Shown: positions 10,814 through 23,232, counted from the first letter of the stretch. The stretch is 64,000 bases of DNA from Oidiodendron maius Zn (GCA_000827325.1 KN832888.1:410069-474068); one strand, 5' to 3'. A program made the numbers and translations. Notes: a model not told the origin generated them from the sequence alone.

Positions 10814-13680
10814 TTAGGCTATGGAGTTCAAAAAGGGGCTGTAGAGCAGTTCGTCGGCGCTTGGTCGTTTGGACTGTTCTACCTCAAACGTCTGTTGCAA
10901 GAACGTTTTTGCCTCGGCGGAAGCTTGTTCTGGGATTGTGGGACTACTCCTGGCACCACCGATCTTGAAGATGGCTTGGAGCTGAGAGCAATCTGGGAAG
11001 GGGTGCGTTCCAGTCATCATCTCAACAACAAGGCAGCCAAGCGACCAAATATCAGCCTTACGAGTGTAGGTAGTCTGTTTAACCACTTCAGGCGCCATCC
11101 AGAAGACAGATCCCTGTAGAGAAGGACGATTTCTGTTGCTTGCGGCTCCACTCAGGATATTGGTGGCCTCAATCTTCTTAGAAATGCCAAAGTCGGAAAT
11201 CTTGATACCACCCTTATTGTCGACAAGGATATTGGCGCCTTTAATATCTCTGTGGATAATGTCTCGTCCATGAAGGTACGCAAGACCAGTGACAATTTGG
11301 CGCACGAAACTTCGTATGAGGGGTTCTCGAAGAGCTCCATATGAGTTAAGCATGGTCTGGACCGAACCACCAGCTACATATTCGAGAAAAATATTCAGAT
11401 GGTCTGCTGAAGAACTGCACCCAAGGTATTGCACAATATTGGGGTGTTGGAGGTCCCGAAGAAGACCAATCTCACGCTTCAAGGCGTCGATCATGCTCTT
11501 CTTCCTTGCGTCATTCTGGTTAGAGGAACCAGGGGATGGCGTCTCAACCTGCTTTACAGCAAGCAACTCTCCTGTTACAGCATGCAAAGCCAAGTAAACA
11601 CTTCCAAATGAACCTTGACCAATGAGAGCGCCTTTCATCCATTTGCTGTCGTCCCAGGAATCGCCTGCCAGGAAGCTTTCAAGCTCCTCGTCACGATCCT
11701 CGTCATCTTCATTTAGGGCTTGGTTGATATCCTTCAAAGAACCATTGCTCTCCAAGCTACCATCCTCGTAATAACTCTGAACTGTATTGCCATCAGGATC
11801 TGTGATGTTCACATTGGTTCTGTCAGACCCGCTATCGAACGAGACGTAGGATTTGCGGTCTGGCTCCGAGGACTCCTCTTGAACGCGCTCAAGGAGCGAA
11901 GAAGCAACTGAATCTCGGAATCGGCCGCTATTGCCCCTGGCTAGATCCATATTCTTAACTTTTGACATTTGATTGACTCCACTGAGCCAGGTATCAGCGA
12001 TGGTCGGCATGGGAGGCGCGTCTGCTAAGCTTGAAGTGAAGCTAAGGTTACTTGCAACGCTAAGTCTGCTGTTGACTTTGCTCAGACGAGTGGATCTTCG
12101 CAACGACAGTCTTGCGGTTCGATCAATTTCTTCTCGAGGGTGATCTGGGAAGTATGTTGTCAAGTCTGAGGTGATCAGTTCACTTGGGGGTCTTTGTCCA
12201 AAGAACTGACGCAAGACGCCCTTCTTTGCGGCCTTTCGCCTTGCCACTGGCTCTACCGCCCCTCTTTCGAGGTCCTTGGCTGCATTATGAACGTTGCGCT
12301 CTCGCTCGCCAATAGATACAGTAGACCCAGCAGATTGGAAGGAGGCAGGTGATAATGGGTGCTGCAGGCCATCGTCCCAGCTCTCTCCTAATACTCTTTG
12401 GACTTTGAGCTGGCTTCTCTTATTATCAGCACTACCAAGAGCACGAGTGTGGGTTGCGGCAGCCTCCTCCATAGCGATGGCCGCAGCACGGCTTAGCTCA
12501 GCTTCACCTGGTTCCCCCCGATCAAGTTTTCGAAGAATCAGGCGATTCCGCTCTGGTCTTTTCTGGTCCTGAATAATGCGCCACAGCTCTTGTTCGGATA
12601 GTCTCCTGCAGTGCTCTTGACTTGGTTCAAGACCATTCAAGATATAAAAGCAGTAGTCTCGATCTCGATCTTCACGGTATCCGAACTTCCTAAGCGTGAT
12701 CCGCATAACTTCATCACAAGAGTGGCAGTCAGTTATTCTTACCACCTTTGTCAGACCGCCAAACGAGATGACTCTGATCATGTCTTGATCGGTTGGTAGT
12801 TGGGCCATAAGTGAACCATCAATGCTGGAGTTGCCTCGCTGGTGGTGGGCGCCGACTAGGCGTGCTGTCTCGGGAGTCCCAGGTTGCCTGCCGGTAGTGC
12901 TAGCTGCACTCTGGGGAGGGTTATTTATACCAAAGTATCCTTGGTTGGCTTCTCGTCGAGTCTCGGCAGGGCTTAGTGCAGCATATCTTTGTTGCCTCAC
13001 AGCCCTAACTTCTGCTCCAGGTAGCGGAGAATTCGGTCTGGAAGACTTGTTGGCACTGTCTGGGATTGCGGACGGCGGAGCAAAATCAAACTGCCTGGAG
13101 TACCTCTTGTTTGTGGCTGAAGTTGGTGGAGCTCGATTTGCAGAGTGAGGAGGACGCGGGGACCCGGTTGAGGTCGGTGTGTGGTTGAACACGTCCAGGC
13201 CAGCAAAGGAGTCCTGGTTGTGTTAGTTTCCGTGATGGTACTGGAATGAGAGACACTTACCCTATTTCTCTTCTTCTGGTTGGCGTAGGCCTTTGTCCGT
13301 AGCTTTTTTATGCCCAAGAATAACCGGACACGGTCTCCGATCTTGTCGATGCCCATTTCTTGCAGTACGGCCTTGTCCATCTCAAGAAGATTCTCTCCAT
13401 TGATGTTGTTCTTCCTGAATATCTTCTCGTAATCGCCACAGTTGACACTACGGAGCCAATCGCAGACCTGCTCCTCATCCCAGTTCTTCGCAGATTCTGG
13501 TCCGTCGATGTCGGTAAATTCTGACTCTGTGGGAGAGGTAAATGTGTGGTTTGAGGACACGGCGACGGGAGCTCTCCGACTCGACTGCAGAGCAGGTGTC
13601 TGAGCCGTAGAGGCAGAGATGCTCGCAGACGCCGAGCCCAGCGGCGCTGGGAACGGCGTTTTCGACGCTAACATTGCCAT
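10814..13680 (-). CDS. STE11: MAP kinase kinase kinase Ste11 (SteC/NRC-1 type)
   Basis: Ste11 is the MAPKKK above the pheromone/filamentation MAPK cascade (also feeding the osmotic pathway in yeasts), phosphorylating Ste7-type MAPKKs. Exon 1 is 13680-13261 and exon 2 is 13213-10814, joined across a 47-nt intron (GTAAGT...CAACCAG); product about 939 aa. Domains in order: SAM domain near residues 66-128 (NWDEEQVCDWLRSVNCGDYE) for the Ste50-type partner; Ras-association-like domain near 286-380 (VISFGGLTKVVRI); a Ser-rich linker; and a kinase domain at 665-939. In the kinase I see the glycine loop GQGSFGSVYLA, the lysine in AVKQVE (about 694), HRDIKGAN (Asp about 796), DFG (about 814), and GSVFWMAPEVV. 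All catalytic residues are intact. The order SAM-RA-kinase is diagnostic of this family. Confidence 0.96.
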
Positions 13681-16617
13681 GGCTGGAGATTCAAGGGCTC
13701 ATGAGCGGTGGTGCTGGAGTTGGTTGACGAGAGGGATCGATTAAGGGGGGCGGAGGCTTTATGTCAGATATTAGGAGAAGTGGAGAGGCGTTCTTCGTCA
13801 AGATATAGGTTCCAGCTCTTTGGCAGCACGAAGGCTGTTTGCGGGAAGTAGCACCGCCGTCGTCAGCCCTCCCACGAGCTTTGTATGTAGGACAGAGGAT
13901 GTCTTGTGGATTCGTTGTTTGGGTGGACGTTTCTTCTCGTCTAGAGAGGCACAGCGGCGCGGCCACTGGGATGTTTCGGGCGGGAATGGCGTTTCGAGTG
14001 AGGATTCCGCGACAGGAGGACTCGCAAGACGGAGTGAAAGCACGAGAAACAAAGAAAGACAAGCCTCACACGTCTGAGGACTGCTGCTACTGCGCACACA
14101 GCCAGCAGTAGGGCAGGACAATGAAGATGAGGATGTTGGGGAGGTGGAGGCAGGTCAGGATCTCGGCCAGAATACTTTCTCTTCGACAACAGCCCCTAAG
14201 CACAGAACAGCAGGATCGTCCGGTCCATTAGGAACAACCGGAGCCGGTAAGACCTGCTGCGTCGGAATGCTCGACTAGGCGGCCAGCAATTGGCTCAAGC
14301 TGTCAGAGCGCTTCCTCGTTATTAATAGACAGGCAGGCGGTGGGTTCTCCTGAAACGCCGCCCAGAACTCCCGAGCCGTGTCTATTGGCACCGGCGGCCA
14401 GGGGTTGACCGCAGCACTCATTACGGGTGATGGACAAGCGGGAGGCTGAAAGGAAGATAACACCTGCTCGGAGAGTGTCAAAGTCTCGTCCTGCGCTGAC
14501 CAGAGCCACAGAGTTCCTTCTTGTCCTGAATACTCGGGTGGAGAGCAAAGGTCGGCGCCCGTGATCTCTCCCCTCTACTCGAAACACCCCACCTGCACTG
14601 CTCTCGTCTGACGACCGGGCGCTCGACCGTGGAGCCCTTTCTCCTCATTGGATCTCTGCCCCAAGTAAAACACTCCGGGTTCCAGAACGCGGTTATGCTG
14701 CCCCGTAACCTCAGCTGGATGACCCTGGATAATGCCTAGCAGTTAGATCTACGCGATGCAGGATGAAGATCGTCTATTGCGTCGTTTTGGCCAAAGCTTT
14801 CTGACAGCCTCCCCCTGTCAGCGGCAGGGCCGAGTTAGATGAGCCTCTGATCTCAGAGGGCAGGAGGAAATTATTGCGGCTTGAAGTGGTGTGGACCGAG
14901 GTATTTTCCTTTCCATTCCATTACTATTATATACTACAAGGTCTATGTAGAAGGAGTCTTGCTGATACTGTAGGTGGATATGCTTTTGGCCGGGATGAAG
15001 TCCAGAGTGGGTAGGGATACAAAGTACGCGTGGGCTACGATGTGCTTGATATGATTCGCAAAAGAAGGGGAAGCGGGGACTCACCGTCTGCACATCTACC
15101 CTAGAACACCCGTCTAGAGCACTATGTTGCCGCTCAGGAAGCTAGCCGTTATATTTGGTGTATGGGTATCTTTTACATAGTATGCTGTGTAATCTATTAT
15201 GGGGAACCTTGAGATGTCTCTTAAGTTATCGAGATGAGGGCGGTGATAATACTAACATGTGTATATATATTCACACATCACCTAAAACTGTTCCTCTAAG
15301 ATAACTTAGCACTTTTTAAAAGTACTATTGTAGAAATATAACGCCGAGGTATACGTAAGTCTCAGTTTGTCCAACGGAAACAGAAACAGAAGTCTTGAAG
15401 GGCGTTTGTTTATGTGCCGCAGTCGGATCCGGTGTCATTGTTGAAACAATACCTAATAAAGGTTTGACCAGCACCGTACGACATATCACAATGTTTCCGA
15501 AGCACCAAGCACCAAGCACCAAGCCACAAAACTTTAAAATTAATGACCTATTTCATGCACTCAACGGGTTGATTATATATATATTGTATGTCCTTCATCA
15601 GGGACGGCTTTTATTTAGGAGAGGGTGTAGTGTCAGGTCACTGATTATATGTGACTCGAATCAGGGACTATATTAGCGAGCTATTGCTGTATATAAATGA
15701 GCTGGCCACCTTTTCAGAGAGGGGTAACGGTTGAATTCTCTTCTTATTCCCTTACTTTGTTACTACGAGCGAAGCCCCAGCAACTCTCCAATATCCTGTT
15801 ATTCCCATTGACTAGTCGAACGTCTCGCTTCTGTGTGGTTAGGCCCTGACAATAACGTTCATATATACCTCTAGCAGATATAAGGACTCCTAGTCCTAGT
15901 AGTAAAGATAGCCTTTAATAGTCTTATAAAGACATGCCAAGCATGTTTCTACGCCCTTTCTACCAAACCGGTATCGGATTCATTAAATATCTTCTACAGT
16001 TTCTAATCAAATTCACGATATACATTGTTTCAAAAGAACCAAAAATTTAATTCACTCTATTAATGCTATTAGAATCATAATCCAAAGCTAAAAGTCACGC
16101 ATATTTACATACATGCACACACATATATACAGTAGAGTAATAGCGGTATCACAACGTACATGGTATAAAGTAGGAGGGGTTAAGAAGTCTAGGATTTATT
16201 TATTGTCTCGATCCATCCAGGATACGGGATAAATGTAAGTTACGGTAAAATCGGCAGACGACATAAACCTTCCGTAATAGCAATCTACCCGGACGCGTTC
16301 CTTCGCAACCATTCCATTAGAAAACATCAGAGGGCCTCTGCTTAGAGAGACATTTAATACTATGTGGTAATTAATCCCGGATTCCAAGCTGGTAGAATGA
16401 AGCTTGCATACCTCTGATATACGTCTCTTCCAACTCAAGAAGCCGTCGTCATGGAACGGAGAGGGCTGGGACGTGCCACTGCTCCGCTCTGGGCGTTACC
16501 CACATTGGCCGCGGGGTGCCGTCTAGTCTGGTGCACAACAGAACCGCGGTGTGGCAGAGTTTGACGTGACGGTAAAACCGGAGTTGGAGCCTCGCTGAGA
16601 GCGAGGTTATCAAACTG
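13681..16617. other. Long intergenic region upstream of STE11
   Basis: This 2.9-kb gap lies between the STE11 start and the eRF1 stop. The part nearest STE11 (13.7-14.7 kb) is GC-richer and is probably its promoter and leader. From about 15,150 to 16,200 the DNA is AT-rich and TA-rich with no conserved frames. It contains a small tandem repeat at 15500 and an imperfect palindromic TA tract near 15256-15280. I see no gene. Confidence 0.5.
15500..15524. repeat. Short tandem repeat, 7-nt unit AAGCACC, three copies plus a partial
   Basis: Three perfect head-to-tail copies of AAGCACC occupy 15500-15520 and a partial copy (AAGC) follows. It sits in the AT-rich gap upstream of STE11 and has no coding context. 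It is likely replication slippage. Confidence 0.7.
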
Positions 16618-18078
16618 TCAATCTGGATTGCGTTAGCTGCTAGAATGTGCGTCGGCACAGGGAAACGTACCGTCATAATAGTCATCATCATCATCAACTT
16701 CGGCTAACTGTTCAAAGTTGACCTTGTAACGGAGAAGACCACCAATTCCGCCAAACCCCTTGACGAATTGGTTGCCCTCACTGGAACGATCAGACACAAA
16801 CTCAAGAGTGGCACCAAAGTCCTTGTACTTCTCAGCAATCCATTCGAGGAAGGATTCCTGGGTTACAACTTCCATCTCTTGGCCCGTCTCCTTGTCCATG
16901 AACTGATCTCGGTTCATGGCCTCTGATTGCTTTGTGGTGTGAAGGGTGTACAAGGTTCCAGCAGAATCCTTGAGGACCCATCGATTGACCTCGAGGTTCT
17001 CAAACACAATCAAAGTTTCGACGGCGCCAAGTTCAAGAGCTTTAAGCGTGTCTTCAACACCATAGCAAACTCGGCCCGAATCCTGGCTAATCTCTTCGAA
17101 GTATTTTCCGATCAGCTTCTTCTCCTGGATAAACTTGACATTGCCGAGGGTCTCTGAAGAGAGCTCGATAGCTTGGTTGAAGCCATTTTCTCCACCATAG
17201 GAAACGTCAACGACCTTAATAACCTTCGTTTGGAGGCGGTTATCGAACAAGTCAGACTGGTTCAGATCATTCTTGAAATCGGCAGAACCAGCTAAGACGA
17301 TTCCAGCAACGTTCACCTTGTCAGCAGTGATGAAGTTCTGCACAGCAAGCTCAGCAACCTTGCGGACATAGTTATGACGCTTCTCTTCACGGAGACGTGC
17401 AAAACGGAGGGCCGACTGTCCACCACGGCCATGCTTCTTGGGGAGATCGACAGAGAACTTGTGAACCACGTCACGCGTATTGCCGCTCAGGGTACCAAAG
17501 AGGGCTCCATTGCCATCCATGATGATGAAGCCAAACTTCTGATCAGACTCCAAGAGTTCTGCAAGGGCCTCTGTATGGAATTTGTTGTCGCAGAGGTACA
17601 AGGACGTATTGATAGGCTTGAATGGTTCGAAGTCGATATTGACCTTCCGCTCCTTTCCTTCAGAGGTCAGGATTTCGCCACAGTAAACGACCAATCCATT
17701 CGGTGGCACTTTGTTGTACAGCTTTAATCTCTGCTGTGTAGATGTAATGGCCGAGAGGACAGATTGTCGATTGACACGGGATTTAATGTTCGAAGCAGTA
17801 CCCTGTATATACATAGTCAGCGACGTGTCCATTGCGAGTAGAGCCTTGTCATACATATTCTTCTGCTAACATCTTTGCCGCCCGTGAAACCTGGTCCTTT
17901 GGCGCTGGAGATATGCATCAGACAGCGTCCAGGCGTGAGCGACTGGCGCGCACTTACGAATGATCAGAGATATCATGGAGGTTCCATTTCCCCGGGCAGC
18001 TTCCAAGCGCTTGATTAGTTTCTTCACCTTCCAGATCTCGATGTTCTTCTCCGCTTCGTTGGCCTGGGCGTCACTCAT
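16618..18078 (-). CDS. SUP45: Eukaryotic peptide chain release factor eRF1 (Sup45)
   Basis: eRF1 recognises all three stop codons in the ribosomal A site and triggers peptide release with eRF3. Four exons: 18078-17958, 17904-17855, 17802-16671 and 16622-16618, with introns of 53, 52 and 48 nt; the spliced CDS is 436 codons (435 aa), the usual fungal length. The start is the ATG giving [20 protein letters not shown]; an upstream in-frame ATG at 18162 is rejected because the family starts here. Motifs seen: NIKS (62-65) and YLCDNKF (126-132) for stop-codon reading, and GGQ (184-186) in HGRGGQSA for hydrolysis. The acidic tail ends YYDD. The last coding exon supplies only 5 nt, two bases of the final Asp codon plus TGA. 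Retaining the last intron would instead give a 12-residue different tail. Confidence 0.96.
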
Positions 18079-19991
18079 TATGACCGACGGAGACGCTTCA
18101 GCGTGGGGTATCTGGGAATGGACTTGCGGAAGAGACTCGACTCTGGAGCATGGACTTGTCAAGATCGAATCTTTTCGTGGTGGTTTCGAGATGTGTGAAG
18201 ATGGGAGGCGAAAGCCTCTTTAGGGCACGTGCACGGACCAGGCTATGGTAAAGCCACAACTACAAGAATTCCCCGCGCCACTAAGAGTCCGGTATGAATT
18301 CCATCATGATGTGCTTCTGCATATTTCGAGTCACATCTGTCTAAAGGACGGGTGATCACAGCGACAGCCTCCTCTAGGACTGGCTGGGGGTGGCACTCAA
18401 AGTCTTTCTCCATTACCCAATCTCGGCTCCTCCCAGGCTAGAACCCCACTATTGGGAAGACTGCCGTGACCTTGCTCTGGTTAATGGCCATGACAATGCG
18501 TGTGGATGGGCAATTCGAGTCGCGCAGGTGTGAAAGTGACCGTGGGACTGTTATACCGGCCTTGGTTACAAATCGCGCAATACGTTGGCCGCTGAGTGCA
18601 AAGCTGATGTGGGAGGGCTTCTGGTTGTTCGTGTGGACTCAATGGCCGCATGACTGACTCTTTCCGATAATCACGATATACCTGTGAGTTAGGGCAAGAC
18701 TAGTCCTTTGCCTGGGCTGTTAATTCGTTGTTTTAATTCACTTTCTCAAAGTCAACCCCTTCATGCCCATGTACTTCCTAGACTCATCATCTAAGGTATG
18801 CGTACAAGCATATGATGGTGGATTTTAGAGAAATTATCAGTCAAGAACGGCCACCTTTAATCCAGATATGGCTATTTGATCCAGTGAGTAAGAGGAGTAT
18901 CAAGGCACTTCTCTAATATGTGCGCACCATGCAGTATGACGGTTTAATTCCTGGTGGTGCTCCCGAGAGACATAATTACTGTATAATATATTCAGTCTAC
19001 TAGCTACAGTAACGGACATTTAACATGACTAGAGTGGCCATGGCCATACCTATAGATAGAAATTCCCTTCTAGACGACCCTAACATGCGTTAAACACAGT
19101 GGATGTATCAAGGCATCCTGGTTACCTACCTATCATTCCAAAAGAGGACCACTAGTCTCTTATATCCTCATTCATGTAATGAAGTCGTTGAGCTTATAGT
19201 AAAAGGACTAGTAAAGCATGTGCGTTTCTTCTCCAATGACCCTACAGGTTTTGATACAAAGCACACTTAAGGGCCTGGGTGCTGTGACCTTACTTAAGAC
19301 CTTGATCTTTATGATTTTCTAATGTTTAAGGTCGCGTTAACTTGCTGTAGTTCTACGAGTAGTCACACGATACTCAAACTTTCTGAGGAGAAGGATTGTT
19401 TTACGACAATGATGATTACATGGCAATGGTAGAGACGTGATAGTGATAATGTATGTTCTTTAGGAGCAGGGCCCTAACATATTTATGTATAATAATCTCG
19501 ACCGTTTCACCGCTTTAGAACCTGGTTTCGGTAGTGTGATGGGGACTGCGAGATTTAGTATCATGTTATTGTCTGTCTAAGAGTGGGATGTTGAAGGATG
19601 CTAATATACCTTCGAATGTTTATGATCCAAGAGATCTTGTAGTTAGCTGAAGGCACCTGCAGATAGTGGAGATAGAAGTGCAAAGGAGCGACATAGGTTT
19701 GATGGAGTTTTAAGTAGTCGTTGCTGTGTTGGGACCGAGGATCTTGATGACGCCGACATGGGCCGAGTAGATCAATAAAATTGCATTTCACCCTCTAATT
19801 TAGCAATTTTAGTGTTTGCCTTCGGAAGTGCTAAATGAGGAGTTAGAGATTAGGATGTGAGTTACAATACTTTCCTTGTAACTGACCAATCAGCAATCTC
19901 GGCAGCTTCCGCTCTTCAAGCATCTTCCTTCAACCTTCAAGCTCATTCTCTTCGACATAATTGCGATACCAAACCTGCAGGAGTCGCAAAG
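18079..19991. other. Divergent intergenic region between eRF1 and the Atg43-type gene
   Basis: This 1.9-kb spacer sits between divergent starts. 18.1-18.6 kb is of ordinary composition and probably the eRF1 promoter. From about 18,660 to 19,850 it is AT-rich with no conserved frames. The open frame from 19857 runs into the next gene in frame, but its N-terminal part is not conserved, so I keep the later ATG. No RNA gene is recognised. Confidence 0.45.
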
Positions 19992-20688
19992 ATGACGGAC
20001 TCTTCTCTACCTCTCGAGATTGGAGAGACCATTCAAACCGCGTCTATAAATCGCGCTCCCTCACCGGCACACGATATTAATCCCTCGACTGCTGCTTCCG
20101 AGAAGCTGCCTATGTTCGTCTCTCCTCACGCCACACCGTCCGATTCCTCCCTTGGCAAGTACAAATATGATGATATTGATGGAATCGAAGAAGAGGGAGA
20201 GGAAGATATCCCATATAGTGTGATCAGACCAATGCCTCGGCGGGCGAGCTTTCCGCCTCTGCCAGACTTGCGATTCGAGCAGAGCTATCTTGCGAGCATC
20301 GCTACGGCCGACACAAGTTGGAAAGTAGCGTATATTACCATTAGAGATCAGGTATGAGATATATAGTGCTAGGAGAGAGGTTGCAAGTGCTGATCGGATG
20401 TCTAGGTCATGGTACCGCTTTTGCAGGGCATGGTGTGGACTTTAGTTCTACACGGATGGAGACACTGGAATCGGACTGCTCAGGTGAGTGGGAATACACT
20501 GGGAGCACAGATACGCAGGTGGTGGTACAAAACGAACAACTGGCCTATAAATGGATCCGGAAGCAAGTTTAGCAGTGATCAGAAGCTTGCTCGGGAGGTA
20601 GGAGAGGTGAGATTTTCACGTCCTTCTGGGACTGGACTTTTCTGATTGCATGGCGTAGTACTATCAAAATCAAAATTCTGGAGATTAA
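19992..20688 (+). CDS. Atg43/DUF1770 family protein, putative mitophagy receptor
   Basis: About 196 aa in three exons: 19992-20351, 20406-20606 and 20659-20688 (introns 54 and 52 nt). The start MTDSSLPLEIGETIQTASI fits the family; an upstream in-frame ATG at 19857 adds non-conserved sequence. The conserved core is EEDIPYSVIRPMPRR followed by SFPPLPDLRFEQSYLASI. Near residues 121-141 is a hydrophobic segment (PLLQGMVWTLVLHGW), then WNR and a short basic RRWWYK stretch. From family knowledge this domain was named DUF1770 and includes fission yeast Atg43, an outer-mitochondrial-membrane receptor that recruits Atg8. The acidic run followed by YSVI (75-78) fits an Atg8-interacting motif, and the hydrophobic segment could be the membrane anchor. 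Function here is inferred, not shown. Confidence 0.85.
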
Positions 20689-21099
20689 GGGGTCTCTAAG
20701 GCATCTGGGCAGAGAGAATGGACAAGTGTATCAGCATATATGGAGTTTAGGTACAGACAAATCATGGCTATTGCATCGAATTTGCTACACAAGTGTTCCA
20801 TCTTTTGTCGGTACACTTACAGTGTTAACAAGCGGTCTACGGCGGCACAATTAGAGACAATTTAAGCGTTTCTCACTGCCTCAAGATCATTTAATTATTC
20901 TATTTTGCTATCCGTAGCGGTGATGGAGACTGAGCATCGTTAGGATAAATTCATACGGAATATGTCGCCCATGTAGCATGCACTCCTTGCAAGTGGGAAA
21001 GCCCTGGTACCTATCAATTGCCTCAGATACATTTCTGCAAACGCCACATTTATGTTAAACCGTTCGCACAAGCTAATTTGCATAGCAACCCGAAGCACC
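20689..21099. other. Convergent 3' spacer between the Atg43-type and WHIM/DDT genes
   Basis: A 411-bp gap between convergent stop codons, AT-rich, presumably both 3' UTRs. Nothing else is seen. Confidence 0.5.
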
Positions 21100-23232
21100 T
21101 TAAGCTCCGCCATAGCCAACATTGATAGGCGGTGTGAATGAATGCGGCTTTTCGGGGCTACCGCGAAGAGTAAGCTGAGACTGAGGCGATGGATCCAATG
21201 AGCCTGTTATGTGAGTACCAGTTGGCTCAGTGGACGATTCCGTTAGGAGAGATGGGGTCGTGCTCATTGTTGTAAAGGAGGATGTGGGCTGTGTGGTATT
21301 CCCCGTCTCTGACGCGGCACTGATGCTGGCTGGCTGCTGGGCAGCGGAATGTCGCTGATCTTGACCGCTATTGTTAGTCGAAGGCAGGTTGATCGGCTGC
21401 AAGGGTTCTTGCTCTAGTTCTGGTTGAGGCTGTACGTTGCTCTTCTTCTCTGGCGTGGGAGTCTTGACTGGCAGTTTAACAACCAGACTTTTCTGCTTGA
21501 ACTCTTCCAACAACTCATCTTCTGCATCTGTGAATTCATCCTGATCATCAGCATCACTCTCAAGTGAGACATGCTCTTCTTCATCCTCATCATCACCGTA
21601 ATCTTGTTCGCTGGCGTCATCTTCGTCACTGTCCATTTCATCAACCGAGTTGTAGCCTTCAATATGAGCCCCTCTCTTTCCATAGCCATTAACGCTACGG
21701 CCAGGAGCGGCAGCTCGTCGGGGCCGTCTGACATTATTATCTCCGTTATCCGGTTCCTCGCTAGTGCCGTCGAGGTTTCCAATAGAGACAGCAGGTGTCT
21801 GTGTGCCGCTGAGCATACTCTCTCCATAGACACCACCTTGTCGTGACCTCACCTGCCGACCACTCAGAGTTACTGTAGGACCAAGCCCTTCGGCCGGAGT
21901 GTGCGTTCCTGTATTGCGCGTTGAGCGTCGAGATGTCGTAGCGTCAGAAAAGCCATCGTCTTCATCGTCCGAATACGTGTATTTGATCCGCTTGCCTCGT
22001 GTTCGGCCTTCATATAGCGAGAGATTAGGTTCAGGGCGCTTGAATTGCTGCTTCCGTGCTTGTCTGTACTCGCGACGTTTCCGTTTCTAATGTAATATTA
22101 GCTATGAAGTGCGGACTTGAGATGTGAAGATGTACCTCTTCTGTTGCCTCGAACCGTGGCACAGCAGCCAGGATCTTTCCACTCAGCACTCTGGCTTTCT
22201 GGCCACCATCTTCAGTCTCTAATTTGTGCGCCAGCTGCTTCAATTCATCAATGTCGCTGGCAACACTCCACCAGGTGCGTTTATGTAGGGCAGTGTAGTT
22301 GCTCTCCCTATATACTCGGAAGTGTGTGTCATCCAGCCCTTCTATAAGAAAGTACCGGCGCCGATCTCCGTCAGAGCCCCAGGGTTGCACAGAAAGTGGT
22401 TGATTCAGGTCGTCGTCGTGACGGCTTTGCTTATAGGAAGTTGAGATTATACCCTTGACGATGTCGGATGAGGACAACGCCCACAAGACGAGGGTTCGCA
22501 AAAGAGTTAGCTGATCACAAAGATTAGTACTTAAATTAAGGCCTGCAGTGAGCAGGAGTCTCTTACACGCTCGCTTGGAGACATGGAGCTAAAGGTTGCT
22601 CCTCCAGAAAGCGGATTCTTGTCCTCCCAATCTTTTGCCCATTGTGATTTGTGATTCTGGATAGCCTCTTCCAGTGCGCGATTGTAATGACCTGGTCTAT
22701 ATTCAAATTCAGTCAGCAGTGTGGTGTGGAAGAAGCCAAGAGTAATCAGAGGCGGCCTAGGGTCATACTTGATGTCCTGTTTCCTGTTGAGCAGCAGTCC
22801 AAGCAGCGCGCAGAGAAAATGCTCCACATGCTCCCCAGGGACAATATCCACCACACCTCGTTCGAGTTCTTGAGGGCCAAAATTGGCTAGCGACCTTGGG
22901 AATGCATCCGTGAAGCGTGCACGAAACATAACGATGAACTATGAGAAATATTGCGTTAGTCATAATACAAATTTAAACAACGCGTTTTTGCACGCGTAAA
23001 GATATGGGAAACGCGATTATTGACAAACACATACCGCAATATCAGGATTATCTGCCAATACATATTCGTGAGGCGGAGAGGGTTCTCGTTCTGGTCGTGG
23101 CGGCGAGGCTTCGCGCACTGGCTTTGGTGCTGCAGAGAGAAACTTCAGAATCCCACCTTTCTCATTCAATTGACGCTCGAGCTCGTCATCCGACGGGGCA
23201 GATGAGAGGTCTGAAGAGTCATCGTCAGACAT
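21100..23232 (-). CDS. WHIM/DDT-type chromatin remodelling-associated protein, with an apparent frameshift
   Basis: A conserved fungal protein resembling the DDT/WHIM module of ISWI partner proteins. Exons: 23232-23035, 22938-22567, 22511-22136 and 22086-21100 (introns 96, 55 and 49 nt). Segments seen: acidic start MSDDDSSDLSSAPSDDELE; FIVMFRARFTDAFPRSLANF and ERGVVDIVPGEHVE (DDT-like); RTLVLWALSSSDIVK; and SRHDDDLNQPLSVQPWGSDG with RRRYFLIEG (WHIM2-like, thought to contact linker DNA). Then a basic KRKRREYRQ and a long acidic, Ser/Thr-rich tail. Exon lengths sum to 1933 nt, one too many. The excess maps to a T5 run at 22504-22500, just after the third acceptor: with four T the reading is LTLLRTLVLW, as in relatives; with five it shifts and stops 26 codons later (about 216 aa). 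A sequencing error or a true lesion are both possible; uninterrupted length would be 643 aa. Confidence 0.75.
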
